From the NCBI GenBank assembly GCA_015665415.1, contig JADFAE010000007.1, forward strand, positions 124,001-188,000: 64,000 bases of DNA. The letters run 5' to 3'. The stretch's first letter is position 1, and the number at the start of each line of letters is the position of its first letter. Positions 45,768 through 54,905 of this stretch are shown here, one piece after another. The notes under the pieces are model-generated. The model searched no databases. It had not been told where the DNA came from and saw only the letters and a program-made list of their open reading frames with translations. The stretch comes from Roseobacter sp. (GTDB lineage Bacteria > Pseudomonadota > Alphaproteobacteria > Rhodobacterales > Rhodobacteraceae). The position numbers were made by a program, and so were the translations under genes.

Positions 45768-47467
45768 GTGGTGTTGGCATTGTCATGCTGGTGCATACGG
45801 CCTTGGATCGGGCCGAGCAGGTTGCCCGTCATTGGATTGCCAGCGGCTGCCCGGTGGTGCTGCATGTGGACAAGAATGTTGACGGGGCCACCTTTCGCAA
45901 GTTCCGCCAGGCACTGGCATCAGAGCCTCTGATCCGCTTCAGCAAGCGGCATCGCTGTGAATGGGGGACCTGGGGTATAGTGGCGGCCTCGCAATCGGCC
46001 GCTGCGTTGATGTTGGAACAGTTTCCCGATGTGCGCCATGTCTATCTCTCCTCTGGCTCATGCCTGCCGCTGAGGCCGGTGGAGGAGCTGGTGGATTATC
46101 TTGCCGCCCGCCCGCGCACCGATTTCATCGAAAGCGCCACCACCGCCGATGTGCCCTGGATTGTTGGCGGGCTGGATTTTGAGCGCTTTACCCTGCGCTT
46201 CCCGTTCTCCTGGAAAAAACACCGCTATCTGTTTGACCGCTATGTCGATCTGCAGCGTGCCTTGGGGATCCGCCGCCGCATTCCCGCCGGTCTGGTGCCA
46301 CATATGGGCAGCCAGTGGTGGTGTCTGACACGGCAGACGCTATCGGCCATTCTGGAAGACCCGGAGCGCGCCGTTTATGACGCCTATTTCCAGAAGGTCT
46401 GGATCCCGGACGAGAGCTATTTCCAAACTCTGGCACGACAATATTCCACCAATATCGAAAGCCGATCGCTGACCCTGTCGAAATTCGATTTCCAGGGCAA
46501 GCCGCATATTTTTTACGATGACCATCTGCAGCTGTTGCGGCGCTCGGATTGTTTTGTGGCGCGCAAGATCTGGCCGCGGGCCGACCGTTTGTACCAGGCG
46601 TTTTTGACCGATTCTGCCGGGGCGATGAAAAAAACAGAACCCAACCCGGGTAAGATCGACCGCATTTTTGCCAAGGCGGTGGAGCGTCGCACCCGTGGCC
46701 GTCCTGGCCTGTATATGCAAAGCCGACTGCCCGCGTCTTGGGCTGTCAACAGTGTGACATCGAACCCCTATTCGGTGTTTCAGGGGTTTTCGGAGCTGTT
46801 TGAAGATTTTGAGACCTGGCTGGCGCGCATCACCGGTTCCAAGGTGCATGGCCATCTTTTTGCACCGGAGCGTGCCGAACTGGCCGGCGGGGGCCACATG
46901 ATCAATGGGGCCCTGACCGACAGGGCCGAAATACGTGACTACAACCCGCAGAACTATCTGACAAACCTGATTTGGAACACCCGCGGGGAACGTCAGTGCC
47001 TGCAGTTTGGCCCGCGCGACAATCAGGTGATCCGCAAGACCTTTGCCCGCGATCCCAACGCGCAGATTTCCGTGATCAGTGGGGCCTGGGCGGTACCGCT
47101 GTTCCGCTCCAACCAGAATTTCACCGAATTGCGCCGGGAGGCTGCCAAGCTGCAACAGATCGAGGCCAGTTTTCTGAACACTCTGCGTAACCAAGAGACA
47201 AAGGCGCGGGTGCGGATCTGGACAATGGCCGAATTTATCGAGGCTCCGATGGAGCCGCTGCAGACCATTCTGGATGAGTTGGGGCCCCTGATGCCGCGAC
47301 ATTTGAGCGAGGCCCCGACCCTGGTCAATCTCGACGGCTTTGGTCAATTCCTGCAAAATCTCAAGAACCAGGGGATGCATCCCTATCTGATGGGGGATTT
47401 CCCGGTGGAGCAGGGACCGGTGAACATGCCAAAACCCCCGAGAAAACCCTATCTGGTGCGAAAATAA
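45764..47467 (+). CDS. GT14-type (core-2/I-branching-like) glycosyltransferase with C-terminal extension
   Basis: A 567-aa protein. The N-terminal half resembles the core-2/I-branching beta-N-acetylglucosaminyltransferase/xylosyltransferase family (VMLVHTALDRAEQVARHW, HVDKNVDG, YLSSGSCLPLRP, HMGSQWWCLTR, PDESYFQTL). The C-terminal half (about 300-567) is the uncharacterised module usually attached to bacterial members, with RxxxL sulfotransferase-like spacing not evident. Coupled by ATGA to the preceding glycosyltransferase and four bases from the sulfotransferase. Confidence 0.82.
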   Translation: MSGVGIVMLVHTALDRAEQVARHWIASGCPVVLHVDKNVDGATFRKFRQALASEPLIRFSKRHRCEWGTWGIVAASQSAAALMLEQFPDVRHVYLSSGSCLPLRPVEELVDYLAARPRTDFIESATTADVPWIVGGLDFERFTLRFPFSWKKHRYLFDRYVDLQRALGIRRRIPAGLVPHMGSQWWCLTRQTLSAILEDPERAVYDAYFQKVWIPDESYFQTLARQYSTNIESRSLTLSKFDFQGKPHIFYDDHLQLLRRSDCFVARKIWPRADRLYQAFLTDSAGAMKKTEPNPGKIDRIFAKAVERRTRGRPGLYMQSRLPASWAVNSVTSNPYSVFQGFSELFEDFETWLARITGSKVHGHLFAPERAELAGGGHMINGALTDRAEIRDYNPQNYLTNLIWNTRGERQCLQFGPRDNQVIRKTFARDPNAQISVISGAWAVPLFRSNQNFTELRREAAKLQQIEASFLNTLRNQETKARVRIWTMAEFIEAPMEPLQTILDELGPLMPRHLSEAPTLVNLDGFGQFLQNLKNQGMHPYLMGDFPVEQGPVNMPKPPRKPYLVRK

Positions 47468-47470
47468 CCT

Positions 47471-48901
47471 ATGACAGCTGCTTTTGACTATTTCATTGTC
47501 TTTGCCGAGATGCGCACAGGCTCCAATTTTCTGGAAGCCAACCTCAATGCTTTTGACGGGATTACCTGCCACGGAGAGGCTTTTAATCCGCATTTCATCG
47601 GCTATCCGGATCGGGACAATATTCTTGGGGTGACCGAGGCCATGCGAGAGGATAATCCCGGTTGCCTGATCTCTCGGATCAAATCGGAATCAGGGGAGTT
47701 GGGTGGGTTTCGCTATTTTCACGATCATGACCCGCGCATTTTGCAGCAGGCGCTGGATGATCCGCGTTGCGCCAAGATCATCCTGACCAGAAACCCGCTG
47801 GACAGCTATGTGTCCTGGAAGATTGCCCAGGCGACAGGGCAGTGGAAACTGACCAACGTAAAGCGCCGCAAGGAGGCGCTGGCGCAGTTTGACAGTGCCG
47901 AGTTCTCGCAACATGTGGAGGCGCTGCAGGACTTTCAGATCACTTTGCTGAACCATATGCAGAAAGCTGGCCAGAGTCCTTTCTACATCGCTTATGAAGA
48001 TTTGCAGAGCGTCGAGGTGATGAATGGTCTGGCCCGATGGCTTGGGGTTGAGGCTCAGCTTGAGGCCTTGGACGACAGTCTCAAGCGGCAGAACCCGGCC
48101 CCGGTGGTGAGCAAGGTGGAAAACCCCAAAGTGATGGAAGAGGCGCTGGCGGGGATGGACCGGTTCAACCTCAGCCGCACGCCAAATTTTGAACCACGTC
48201 GCGGTCCTGCTGTACCAAACTATGTTGCCGGGGTGGTGACACCGCTGCTGTACCTTCCGATCTCAGGCGGACCCGAGGCTGAGGTGACTGCCTGGATGGC
48301 GGGACTCGACCATGTGGCACCGGAGGGGCTGATTACCGGTATGAACCAAAAGCAGCTGCGGCAATGGAAACGGGGCAATCCCGGTTTCCGCAGTTTCACC
48401 GTTCTGCGCCATCCGGCCGAACGGGTCCATTCGGTGTTTTGCCGCCGCATTCTGCCAAAGGGCCAGAGCGGTTTTGGCAATATCCGCGAGACATTGCGGC
48501 AGCGGTTCAATCTGTCCCTGCCCAAGCATGGCCCCGACGCGAGCTATGGCACGGCAGAGCACCGCAAGGCTTTTTCGCAGTTCCTGACTTTTCTGCAAGC
48601 CAATCTGGCAGGACAAACCTCGGTGCGAATGGATGCGGAATGGGCCAGCCAGTCGCAGGCGCTGGCTGGTTTTGCCGATTTGGGCCCCCCGGATATGGTG
48701 TTGCGGGAAGATGAGTTGAGCACGGCTTTGCCGGATCTGGCCCAAAGGCTTGGTCGCGCCACGCCGGGCCAGCCGGACCAGGCCCCGGTGGATCTGCCCT
48801 TTGCTCTGGCGGAGATCTGGGATGGGGCGCTGGAAAAGCAGATCTCAAAGCTCTATCAGCGGGATTATCTGAATTTTGGGTTCTCTGCCTGGCACCCTTG
48901 A
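47471..48901 (+). CDS. Sulfotransferase with two sulfotransferase-like halves
   Basis: A 476-aa protein. The N-terminal half has the PAPS 5'-phosphosulfate loop (AEMRTGSNFLEANL, about 12-25) and a 3'-phosphate region (LTRNPLDSYVSWKIAQATGQW), like Stf0/NodH carbohydrate sulfotransferases. The C-terminal half carries a second PAPS-type motif (FTVLRHPAERVHSVFCRRIL) without an obvious first loop. It probably sulfates the glycan built by the upstream glycosyltransferases. Last gene of the glycan cluster. Confidence 0.82.
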   Translation: MTAAFDYFIVFAEMRTGSNFLEANLNAFDGITCHGEAFNPHFIGYPDRDNILGVTEAMREDNPGCLISRIKSESGELGGFRYFHDHDPRILQQALDDPRCAKIILTRNPLDSYVSWKIAQATGQWKLTNVKRRKEALAQFDSAEFSQHVEALQDFQITLLNHMQKAGQSPFYIAYEDLQSVEVMNGLARWLGVEAQLEALDDSLKRQNPAPVVSKVENPKVMEEALAGMDRFNLSRTPNFEPRRGPAVPNYVAGVVTPLLYLPISGGPEAEVTAWMAGLDHVAPEGLITGMNQKQLRQWKRGNPGFRSFTVLRHPAERVHSVFCRRILPKGQSGFGNIRETLRQRFNLSLPKHGPDASYGTAEHRKAFSQFLTFLQANLAGQTSVRMDAEWASQSQALAGFADLGPPDMVLREDELSTALPDLAQRLGRATPGQPDQAPVDLPFALAEIWDGALEKQISKLYQRDYLNFGFSAWHP

Positions 48902-49422
48902 TCGGGTAGGCGCTGCGCGCCGGTGATCCTGTGGGGCGGAAAGCCAACGAAGAGGGCTCTCCCGCGCCCGTTTGGAGTTTTGACATGCAAAACACCAAAA
49001 TCGGCCTTGGGCCTGGCGCCGCGCTATGCGCGGCGCTGATGCGCTAGATCGCAAGTATATGTCCCACGGCGACACCAAAGCTATACGGCGGTCCGTTCGG
49101 ATCCTCCCAGAGCACAGCAAGCAAAGCCACAGGACCTGTGTGAGGCCTGCCAATCCGCCTCTTGACGGGCCCCAATCCTTTGGCCAATCCTTTGCGGACG
49201 GTGGCAGTTTGCGCCGGTTGAGACTGGCGGTTCTGGGGGCGTTCTCAGCGGTCCGGAATTGCAAGTTGGGCTGCAGGGTGCTCCGCAGGAGCGATCCTGC
49301 CCGGCCCAAGGGGAGAGGACCAATCTTTGATTGTTCCGAAACGGGCGGGAGCTCCCCTTTTCATGTGATGAAAGGGCGGCGGCATATTGGACGGGTTTTG
49401 GTTGCGCCGGTTTGATACCTGA
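48902..49422. other. Gene-free gap between glycan cluster and housekeeping block
   Basis: A 521-bp gap with no supported gene. It holds a perfect 9-bp hairpin GCGCCGCGC-TAT-GCGCGGCGC (49016-49036) without a T-run, a possible transcript end for the sulfotransferase. It is a candidate junction between plasmid-like and chromosome-like sequence, though no att repeat was recognised. Confidence 0.4.
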
Positions 49423-49887
49423 TCAGGCGGCTTGAACCGGCTGCACTTCGGTCAGGATCGTGAACAGGGTGGCAGGATCATGATTGGCGCGCAGCTTTGT
49501 GCAAAAACTCTGTTCGCGCAGCGTGCGCGAGACCAGGGCCAAGGCTTTCAAATGTTCAACACCTGCGTCTTCGGGTGCAAACAGCGAAAACACGATATCC
49601 ACGGGCTGTCGATCCACGGAGTCGAAATCAAGGGGTTTTTCAAGGATGATAAAGGCGCTGCAGACCTCATGCAGCCCATCCAGACGTGCATGCGGCAGGG
49701 CAACGCCATGGCCAACCCCGGTGGGGCCAAGGCTCTCCCGATCCAGAAGAGCCTCGACCGTGGATTGGGCTGAGAGGCCATAGGCCCCAGAGGCCACCTC
49801 GGCAATTTCCTGAAACAGGCGCTTTTTGCTGGATACGGCACCGATAACCCGGACGGCGTCCGGTTTAAGGAGGCTTGAAATCTGCAT
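49423..49887 (-). CDS. ptsN: PTS IIA-like nitrogen regulatory protein
   Basis: A 154-aa EIIA-Ntr protein. The phosphorylated His66 lies in GVALPHARLDG, and the HLKALALVSRTLR segment is typical. It relays PTS-Ntr phosphorylation to metabolic and potassium regulation. The ATG at 49885-49887 has GGAGCAGGTG upstream; a GTG two codons earlier is less likely. Downstream of hpf, as in most proteobacteria. Confidence 0.95.
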   Translation of the reverse strand: MQISSLLKPDAVRVIGAVSSKKRLFQEIAEVASGAYGLSAQSTVEALLDRESLGPTGVGHGVALPHARLDGLHEVCSAFIILEKPLDFDSVDRQPVDIVFSLFAPEDAGVEHLKALALVSRTLREQSFCTKLRANHDPATLFTILTEVQPVQAA

Positions 49888-49932
49888 AGTCACCTGCTCC
49901 GTTCAGATGCCGTGGTGCGCCTGTTCTAAGGC

Positions 49933-50502
49933 TTATACTTTTGGGTCGATCCAGCCAATGTTGCCATCTTCCCGGCGGTATACCACGTTCACCCCGTTCT
50001 TGTTCTCATTGCGGAAAACCAGCACCGGGGCGCCAGCCAATTCCATCTGCATCACTGCTTCACCTACCGAGAGGGACGGAATGCGGGTTTCCATCTCTGC
50101 CACGATGATCGGCTGCAGTGTTTCGGGCTCGTCTCCGCTCCCGGCTGCATCAGAAGCGAGGATATAAGAGCTGCCGTCGAGAATTTCAACCGGTTCGCTG
50201 CGATCCCGGTGGTGATCTTTCAGCCGACGCTTGTAGCGGCGCAGCTGTTTTTCCATCTTTTCGCAGCAGTCTTCAAAAGCCGAATAGATTTCAGTGGCAT
50301 GTGCCTTGGCCTGGGCGGTAAGCCCGGTGGACAGATGCACGGTGGCTTCGCAAACATATTCATGCGCAGACCGGGAAAAGACGACATTCGCGTCGGTCGG
50401 GCGTTCTGCATATTTCGCGACGACAGTCCCCAGCTCGGTCTGAACATGGGTCTGCAATGCTTCGCCAATGTCGATCTGTTTACCGCTGATTTTGTAACGC
50501 AT
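49933..50502 (-). CDS. hpf: Long-form ribosome hibernation promoting factor
   Basis: A 189-aa protein with the N-terminal ribosome-binding domain (MRYKISGKQIDIGEAL...) and the C-terminal dimerisation domain (EAVMQMELAGAPVLVFRNEN) that mark long HPF, which forms 100S ribosomes. The ATG at 50500-50502 has a strong GAAGGAG. The frame extends 12 codons upstream without similarity. Confidence 0.95.
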   Translation of the reverse strand: MRYKISGKQIDIGEALQTHVQTELGTVVAKYAERPTDANVVFSRSAHEYVCEATVHLSTGLTAQAKAHATEIYSAFEDCCEKMEKQLRRYKRRLKDHHRDRSEPVEILDGSSYILASDAAGSGDEPETLQPIIVAEMETRIPSLSVGEAVMQMELAGAPVLVFRNENKNGVNVVYRREDGNIGWIDPKV

Positions 50503-50825
50503 GTGATCTCCTTCACAAATTTCCACCCAAAACACCACCCGGGCCGGGCCCGGAGGGTTGTCGTCAGTTCTGGGTCAGGGGATGTGGCAGGGCAGTGGGT
50601 TGCAGACCTTCGGGTCTTGTTGCCAAGACCTCGCTTCGGACTACCTCGAACTGCACGTTTGCCATAGGTCAATTCGATGCCAAACCAGCGGTAGAGTCAA
50701 TGGCGATACCTCAAATTGATGAGAGGAAAACCTGTCAGCCGGCGGAATTCAGCACGGATAAAGATGCCTCCTTGATAGAGGTATCACAGTTGTCAGGCGT
50801 GAATTTTGGAAATCAATTCTGCAGT
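50503..50825. other. Gap between lptB and hpf; no rpoN
   Basis: A 323-bp region without a gene at the place where many proteobacteria carry rpoN. A short hairpin with a TTCG tetraloop (AGACC-TTCG-GGTCT) lies near 50604-50617 and may end the lptB transcript or lie in the hpf leader. Confidence 0.4.
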
Positions 50826-51587
50826 TTAAGAGATTCGAAAATTGTCGCCCAGATAGACGCGACGGACGTTTTCGTTCTCCACCACCTCGGCAGGGCTGCC
50901 CGACATCAACACCTGACCATCGTGCAGAATATAGGCGCGATCCACGATCTCAAGAGTCTCGCGGACGTTGTGATCGGTGATCAGTACACCGATGCCACGC
51001 TTTTTCAGATCGGCCACCAGATGGCGGATATCGCCAACCGATATCGGGTCAACCCCGGCAAAGGGTTCGTCCAGCAGAAGATATTTGGGGTCAGCCGCCA
51101 GGCAACGGGCGATCTCCACCCGGCGGCGCTCACCGCCTGACAACGCCAGTGCCGGAGCGCGGCGCAGGTGTTCGATGGAAAAGTCCGACAGCAGCTCTTC
51201 CAGCCGCTCGCGGCGTTTGTGATCGTGTTTTACCGCAATATCGAGGACGGCCATGATATTGTCTTCGACCGAGAGGCCGCGAAAAATCGACATCTCCTGC
51301 GGCAGGTAGCCGATCCCCAGCCGGGCGCGGCGATACATCGGCAGGTTGGTGACGTTCTGACCATCAATGGTCACGGTGCCGGCTTCGGGAAAGATCAGCC
51401 CGGCAATGGCGTAAAAACTGGTGGTCTTGCCGGACCCGTTGGGCCCGAGCAGAGCAACCACCTCGCCGCGGTCCAGTGACATCGACACGTCACGGATCAC
51501 CACTTTTTTGCGGTAGCTTTTGCGCAGTCTTTCGATGCGCAGGCCCGAGGTGCCTTCGGTCAGCTTGAGATCAGGTTTCTGCGCCAT
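50826..51587 (-). CDS. lptB: LPS transport ABC ATPase
   Basis: A 253-aa ABC ATPase with Walker [10 protein letters not shown] (about 48-56), signature [13 protein letters not shown] and Walker [13 protein letters not shown]. It energises extraction of LPS from the inner membrane with LptFG. ATG at 51585-51587 overlaps the lptA stop (TGATG). Confidence 0.96.
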   Translation of the reverse strand: MAQKPDLKLTEGTSGLRIERLRKSYRKKVVIRDVSMSLDRGEVVALLGPNGSGKTTSFYAIAGLIFPEAGTVTIDGQNVTNLPMYRRARLGIGYLPQEMSIFRGLSVEDNIMAVLDIAVKHDHKRRERLEELLSDFSIEHLRRAPALALSGGERRRVEIARCLAADPKYLLLDEPFAGVDPISVGDIRHLVADLKKRGIGVLITDHNVRETLEIVDRAYILHDGQVLMSGSPAEVVENENVRRVYLGDNFRIS

Positions 51588-52105
51588 CAATTGCCATCGC
51601 CCGAATTGGAGCTGGGGTTCAGAATTGTCTTTACCCGACCTGCCATGCTTGCGGTTCCGGTGGTCAAGTTGACCACCATACGCTGCGAGGTAAGGCTGCC
51701 AGCGTTCTGATTCAAGAGGACATTCCCGCTCAATACGATGGTGCCCTGATCGATTGTATACTCGGCACGCTGGGCTTCGGCGGCATCCGCTCCGCTGACC
51801 AGCAGCACATTGCCAATGGCCTCCAGCCGTTCGATGCCACGTTTGCCCGCATCATCGGTCTTGTAGATCACCAGAACCCGGTCGGCTGACAGGCGCATCA
51901 CCCCTTGGATGATCAGCACATCGCCGGTGAACTCAGCGGAGCCGTCCACCTGATTGACCGCCAGGGCATCAGAGGTGACCTCGACCGGTTGCGAGGGATC
52001 TGCCTTGACCGAGCCAAAGGCAACGGCGGCATTCTGCGCCAGCACAGGTGCGGTGAGCCAAAGGGAGGCCATCAGGCTAATCAACAGGGCACGCAAATGA
52101 GTCAC
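51587..52105 (-). CDS. lptA: LPS transport periplasmic protein
   Basis: A 172-aa OstA/LptA-fold protein with a signal peptide (cleavage after PVLA-QN) and the jelly-roll pattern [22 protein letters not shown]. It forms the periplasmic bridge for LPS. Start is GTG at 52103-52105. Between lptC and lptB in one operon. Confidence 0.93.
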   Translation of the reverse strand: MTHLRALLISLMASLWLTAPVLAQNAAVAFGSVKADPSQPVEVTSDALAVNQVDGSAEFTGDVLIIQGVMRLSADRVLVIYKTDDAGKRGIERLEAIGNVLLVSGADAAEAQRAEYTIDQGTIVLSGNVLLNQNAGSLTSQRMVVNLTTGTASMAGRVKTILNPSSNSGDGN

Positions 52106-52108
52106 AGT

Positions 52109-52705
52109 CTATCTATCCAATTTTTGGGGATCGTATACCAGCTTGACCCTGTTGGTGAAGAGAAGATGCACTGGCCCACCAACAGTTTGTGAGGTGATTT
52201 CCATATGGCCGGCGGTCAATTTGCCCAAATCACCCGTTGCAGTGACGGCACCGGGGCTTTCTGCCTGCACCGCAGAGAGCTGGGTCTTCAGGGCTTCGGT
52301 CTCAATTACCAGTCCGTCGGCGCTGGTGATTTCCACATTACCGACAAAGCGGGCCAGGTCCTGATCCGGATGTAGCGTGCCGCGGTCCGAGCGCAGCGTC
52401 AGCCGACCACCGGCCACCATGCGGATCTCTGCTTCAAGGTCACTGGCGATCACGGGCGTATCAGAGCTGGCCCGGGCCACTGTGGCGGTGACCCAGATTT
52501 CATCCCCGTCGGAGGTCGAGCCGGAGAAGAAGGGGCCGGTCACTTGCTGACCCTGCATGCGTTCTTCGATTTCGCGGTCGGCAAAGGGGATAACCGCTTC
52601 GGTGTCTGCATTGCGCGAGATCAGGAACAGGGTCGACAGCAATCCCAGGGCTGCCAACGGCAGCAGCACCTTGAGATAATTGACCATACGGGAATAGGGA
52701 TCCAT
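52109..52705 (-). CDS. lptC: LPS export protein LptC
   Basis: A 198-aa bitopic protein with one N-terminal helix (about 11-30) and a periplasmic LptC-type beta-jelly roll (MQGQQVTGPFFSGSTSDG, LTLRSDRGTLHPDQ). It hands LPS from LptBFG to LptA. Position before lptA supports the call. Confidence 0.9.
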   Translation of the reverse strand: MDPYSRMVNYLKVLLPLAALGLLSTLFLISRNADTEAVIPFADREIEERMQGQQVTGPFFSGSTSDGDEIWVTATVARASSDTPVIASDLEAEIRMVAGGRLTLRSDRGTLHPDQDLARFVGNVEITSADGLVIETEALKTQLSAVQAESPGAVTATGDLGKLTAGHMEITSQTVGGPVHLLFTNRVKLVYDPQKLDR

Positions 52706-52723
52706 GACCTGGCTGCCTTGTGC

Positions 52724-53692
52724 TTATCCGAGGCCTGCGCGCAGGCAATCGTGAATATGCAAGAGCCCCTCGGCGCGATGGCCCTTGGCGGGATCCACCA
52801 CAAACAGACAGGTGATCTTGCGCTGGTTCATGATCGCCACTGCTTCTTCGGCCAGCGCGTCAGGGGCGATGGTTGTTGGGTCCTTGGTCATCACCGCTTC
52901 GGCGCTGTTTTGCAGCAACCCCTCCATGTGGCGGCGCAAATCCCCATCGGTGATGATGCCCAGCAGAGTGCCGTCGGCATCGGTCACACCAGAGACGCCA
53001 AAGCCTTTTTGGCTGATCTCAATGAGGGCTTCGGACATTGGGGTGTCTTTGTTGACCAGCGGCAGGGCCGTGTCGCCATGCATCAAATCGCGCACCCGGC
53101 TGAGCTGGGCCCCCAGTTTGCCACCCGGGTGAAAGTCGCGAAAGTTTTCGGGGCGGAAGTCGCGGTATTTCATGATAGCGATGGCCAGGGCATCGCCCAT
53201 GGCCAGAGTCAGGGTTGTCGAATTCGAGGGCACAATGCCATAGCCGCAGGCCTCGCCCATGGCTGGGATCTGCAGCTGCACATCTGCCTGGGTCATCAGG
53301 GTGCTTTCGGGCTTGCTCGAAAGCCCGATCAGCGGAATGTCAAAGCGGCGGGTAAAGGCCAGCAGATTTGCCAATTCCGGCGCTTCGCCCGAGTTGGAGA
53401 TCGCCAGAACCACATCGCCCTTGGACAGCATGCCCAGGTCGCCATGGCTGGCCTCGGCCGGGTGCACAAAATAGGCGGGGGTGCCGGTGCTGGCCAGGGT
53501 GGCGGCAATCTTGTGGCCGATATGGCCAGATTTGCCGATGCCGCTGATGATGATCCGCCCGGTGGCCGCCAGGATCATGCGGGCGGCTTGGGCAAAGCGT
53601 TCGTCAAAGCTTTCGGCCAGGGCGTCTAGCGCTCGGGCCTCGTCTGTGGCCACCTGACGCGCGGTGGCGAGGAATTTTTCAGTATCGGTCAT
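52724..53692 (-). CDS. kdsD: Arabinose-5-phosphate isomerase
   Basis: A 322-aa KpsF/GutQ-family enzyme. The SIS domain (IISGIGKSGHIGHKIAATL; HPAEASHGDLGML) is followed by two CBS domains (VRDLMHG...; MTKDPTTIAPDALAEEAV). It converts ribulose-5-P to arabinose-5-P for Kdo synthesis, consistent with the adjoining LPS export genes. Overlaps rnd by 4 bases. Confidence 0.94.
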   Translation of the reverse strand: MTDTEKFLATARQVATDEARALDALAESFDERFAQAARMILAATGRIIISGIGKSGHIGHKIAATLASTGTPAYFVHPAEASHGDLGMLSKGDVVLAISNSGEAPELANLLAFTRRFDIPLIGLSSKPESTLMTQADVQLQIPAMGEACGYGIVPSNSTTLTLAMGDALAIAIMKYRDFRPENFRDFHPGGKLGAQLSRVRDLMHGDTALPLVNKDTPMSEALIEISQKGFGVSGVTDADGTLLGIITDGDLRRHMEGLLQNSAEAVMTKDPTTIAPDALAEEAVAIMNQRKITCLFVVDPAKGHRAEGLLHIHDCLRAGLG

Positions 53693-54327
53693 GAGTGTGC
53701 AAAAATATCCGTTTCGGGCCAGCCAGCCAGGTCCAGTCTGGCACGCATTGGCAGAAAGTCAAAACAGGCCTGGGCCATTTCGGTGCGGCCTTCGCGTTCC
53801 AGCCTTTTGTTCAAGGCCTCGCGGAGGCGGTGCAGGTACAGAACATCCGAGGCGGCATAGTCCAGCTGCGCAGGGGTCAGAATCTTGGCCCCCCAATCGC
53901 TCATCTGCTGCTGTTTGGAGATGTCGACGCCGATCAGCTCTTGGGTGAGGTTCCTGAGACCGTGTCGGTCGGTGTAGGTGCGCACCAGGCGGCTGGCGAT
54001 CTTGGTGCAGTAGACCGGGGTCGTCAGGGCACCAAAGGCGTTATACATGGCAGCAATGTCAAAGCGGCCATAGTGAAACAGCTTCAGGGTGTCAGGATCT
54101 TCCAGCAAGGCGCAGAGATTGGGGGCCTCGGTTTGGCCTTTGGCGATCTGCACAATATGGGCATTGCCATCGCCATCAGACAGTTGCACCACGCAGAGCC
54201 GATCGCGATGCGGGTTCAACCCCATGGTCTCGCAATCGATCGCAACGGTGGGGCCCAGTTGCAGGCCATCCGGCAGGTCGCCTTGGTAGAGGTGGTTGGC
54301 CAATTCACGCGTTCCTTTGATTTCCAA
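53689..54327 (-). CDS. rnd: Ribonuclease D-like 3'-5' exonuclease
   Basis: A 212-aa DEDDy exonuclease. Asp31 and Glu33 lie in AIDCETMGL, HYGRFDIAAMYN is the second motif and DYAASDVLYLHRL the third. It is the short alphaproteobacterial form without the HRDC domains of E. coli RNase D. The start appears to be TTG at 54325-54327; no in-frame ATG lies nearby. Confidence 0.9.
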   Translation of the reverse strand: MEIKGTRELANHLYQGDLPDGLQLGPTVAIDCETMGLNPHRDRLCVVQLSDGDGNAHIVQIAKGQTEAPNLCALLEDPDTLKLFHYGRFDIAAMYNAFGALTTPVYCTKIASRLVRTYTDRHGLRNLTQELIGVDISKQQQMSDWGAKILTPAQLDYAASDVLYLHRLREALNKRLEREGRTEMAQACFDFLPMRARLDLAGWPETDIFAHS

Positions 54328-54832
54328 GCCCCGGCACGGGGCGTATCCAGCCCGGGTTTTGACCGGGCGGTTCCAACTGGGTGGGTCTATCAGTCAGCCT
54401 TGTTCCCGAAATAGGGGGAATATGGGGTGAACTCAACCGTTGGCCGGTGATCCGGGGGCCGTTGGCCGTAAATCTGCGTCGGGCCAAGAGAGTGGCTGGG
54501 TTTTGATCAAGGCGACAGCCTGGCCCCCAGACCTGATCCCCGAGAGGGCGATCTGATGACACGAGATGTGCAGATGTGAAGGGGGCCAAAATATACAGGT
54601 CTGCGACCAAGTTGACCAAAGGGCCGGAGCAGAGTGGTCGGGTGCCCTACGGGGGGGGGCTGCAAGAGGTCGGATATTTTGGGGAGATGACTTGGTGCCC
54701 AGGAGAGGAACCTAATATATATTTTATAATCTTGTTAAATAACATTTTTCTACAAAATCACTTTCTAGACCACCCGTGGGTCCACCCTTTGAAATCAATA
54801 CCTGCAAAAATGGCTCACTTTTCCAATTACTA
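54328..54832. other. Gene-free gap before the IS5-type element
   Basis: About 500 bp without a supported gene. GC-rich up to about 54700, then AT-rich up to the IS (54715-54800). A segment at 54667-54690 (GGATATTTTGGGGAGATGAC) loosely resembles the dispersed repeats near the rml genes. Confidence 0.35.
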
Positions 54833-54905
54833 GGCTCTGGACCCATTGATTTGGTTGCGGTTGTCGCGTCGAACTGATTCAAGCACCTGAGCTTCAGGAG
54901 GCGTG

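Noticed and set aside
49016-49036. Perfect GC hairpin as an integration site or terminator
   Set aside because: No T-run and no matching direct repeat elsewhere in the window; kept only as a structural note in the gap entry.
50579-50602. TGGCAG...TTGCA resembling a sigma-54 promoter upstream of hpf
   Set aside because: The spacing between the GG and GC elements is too long for sigma-54, and it is on the plus strand while hpf is on the minus strand.
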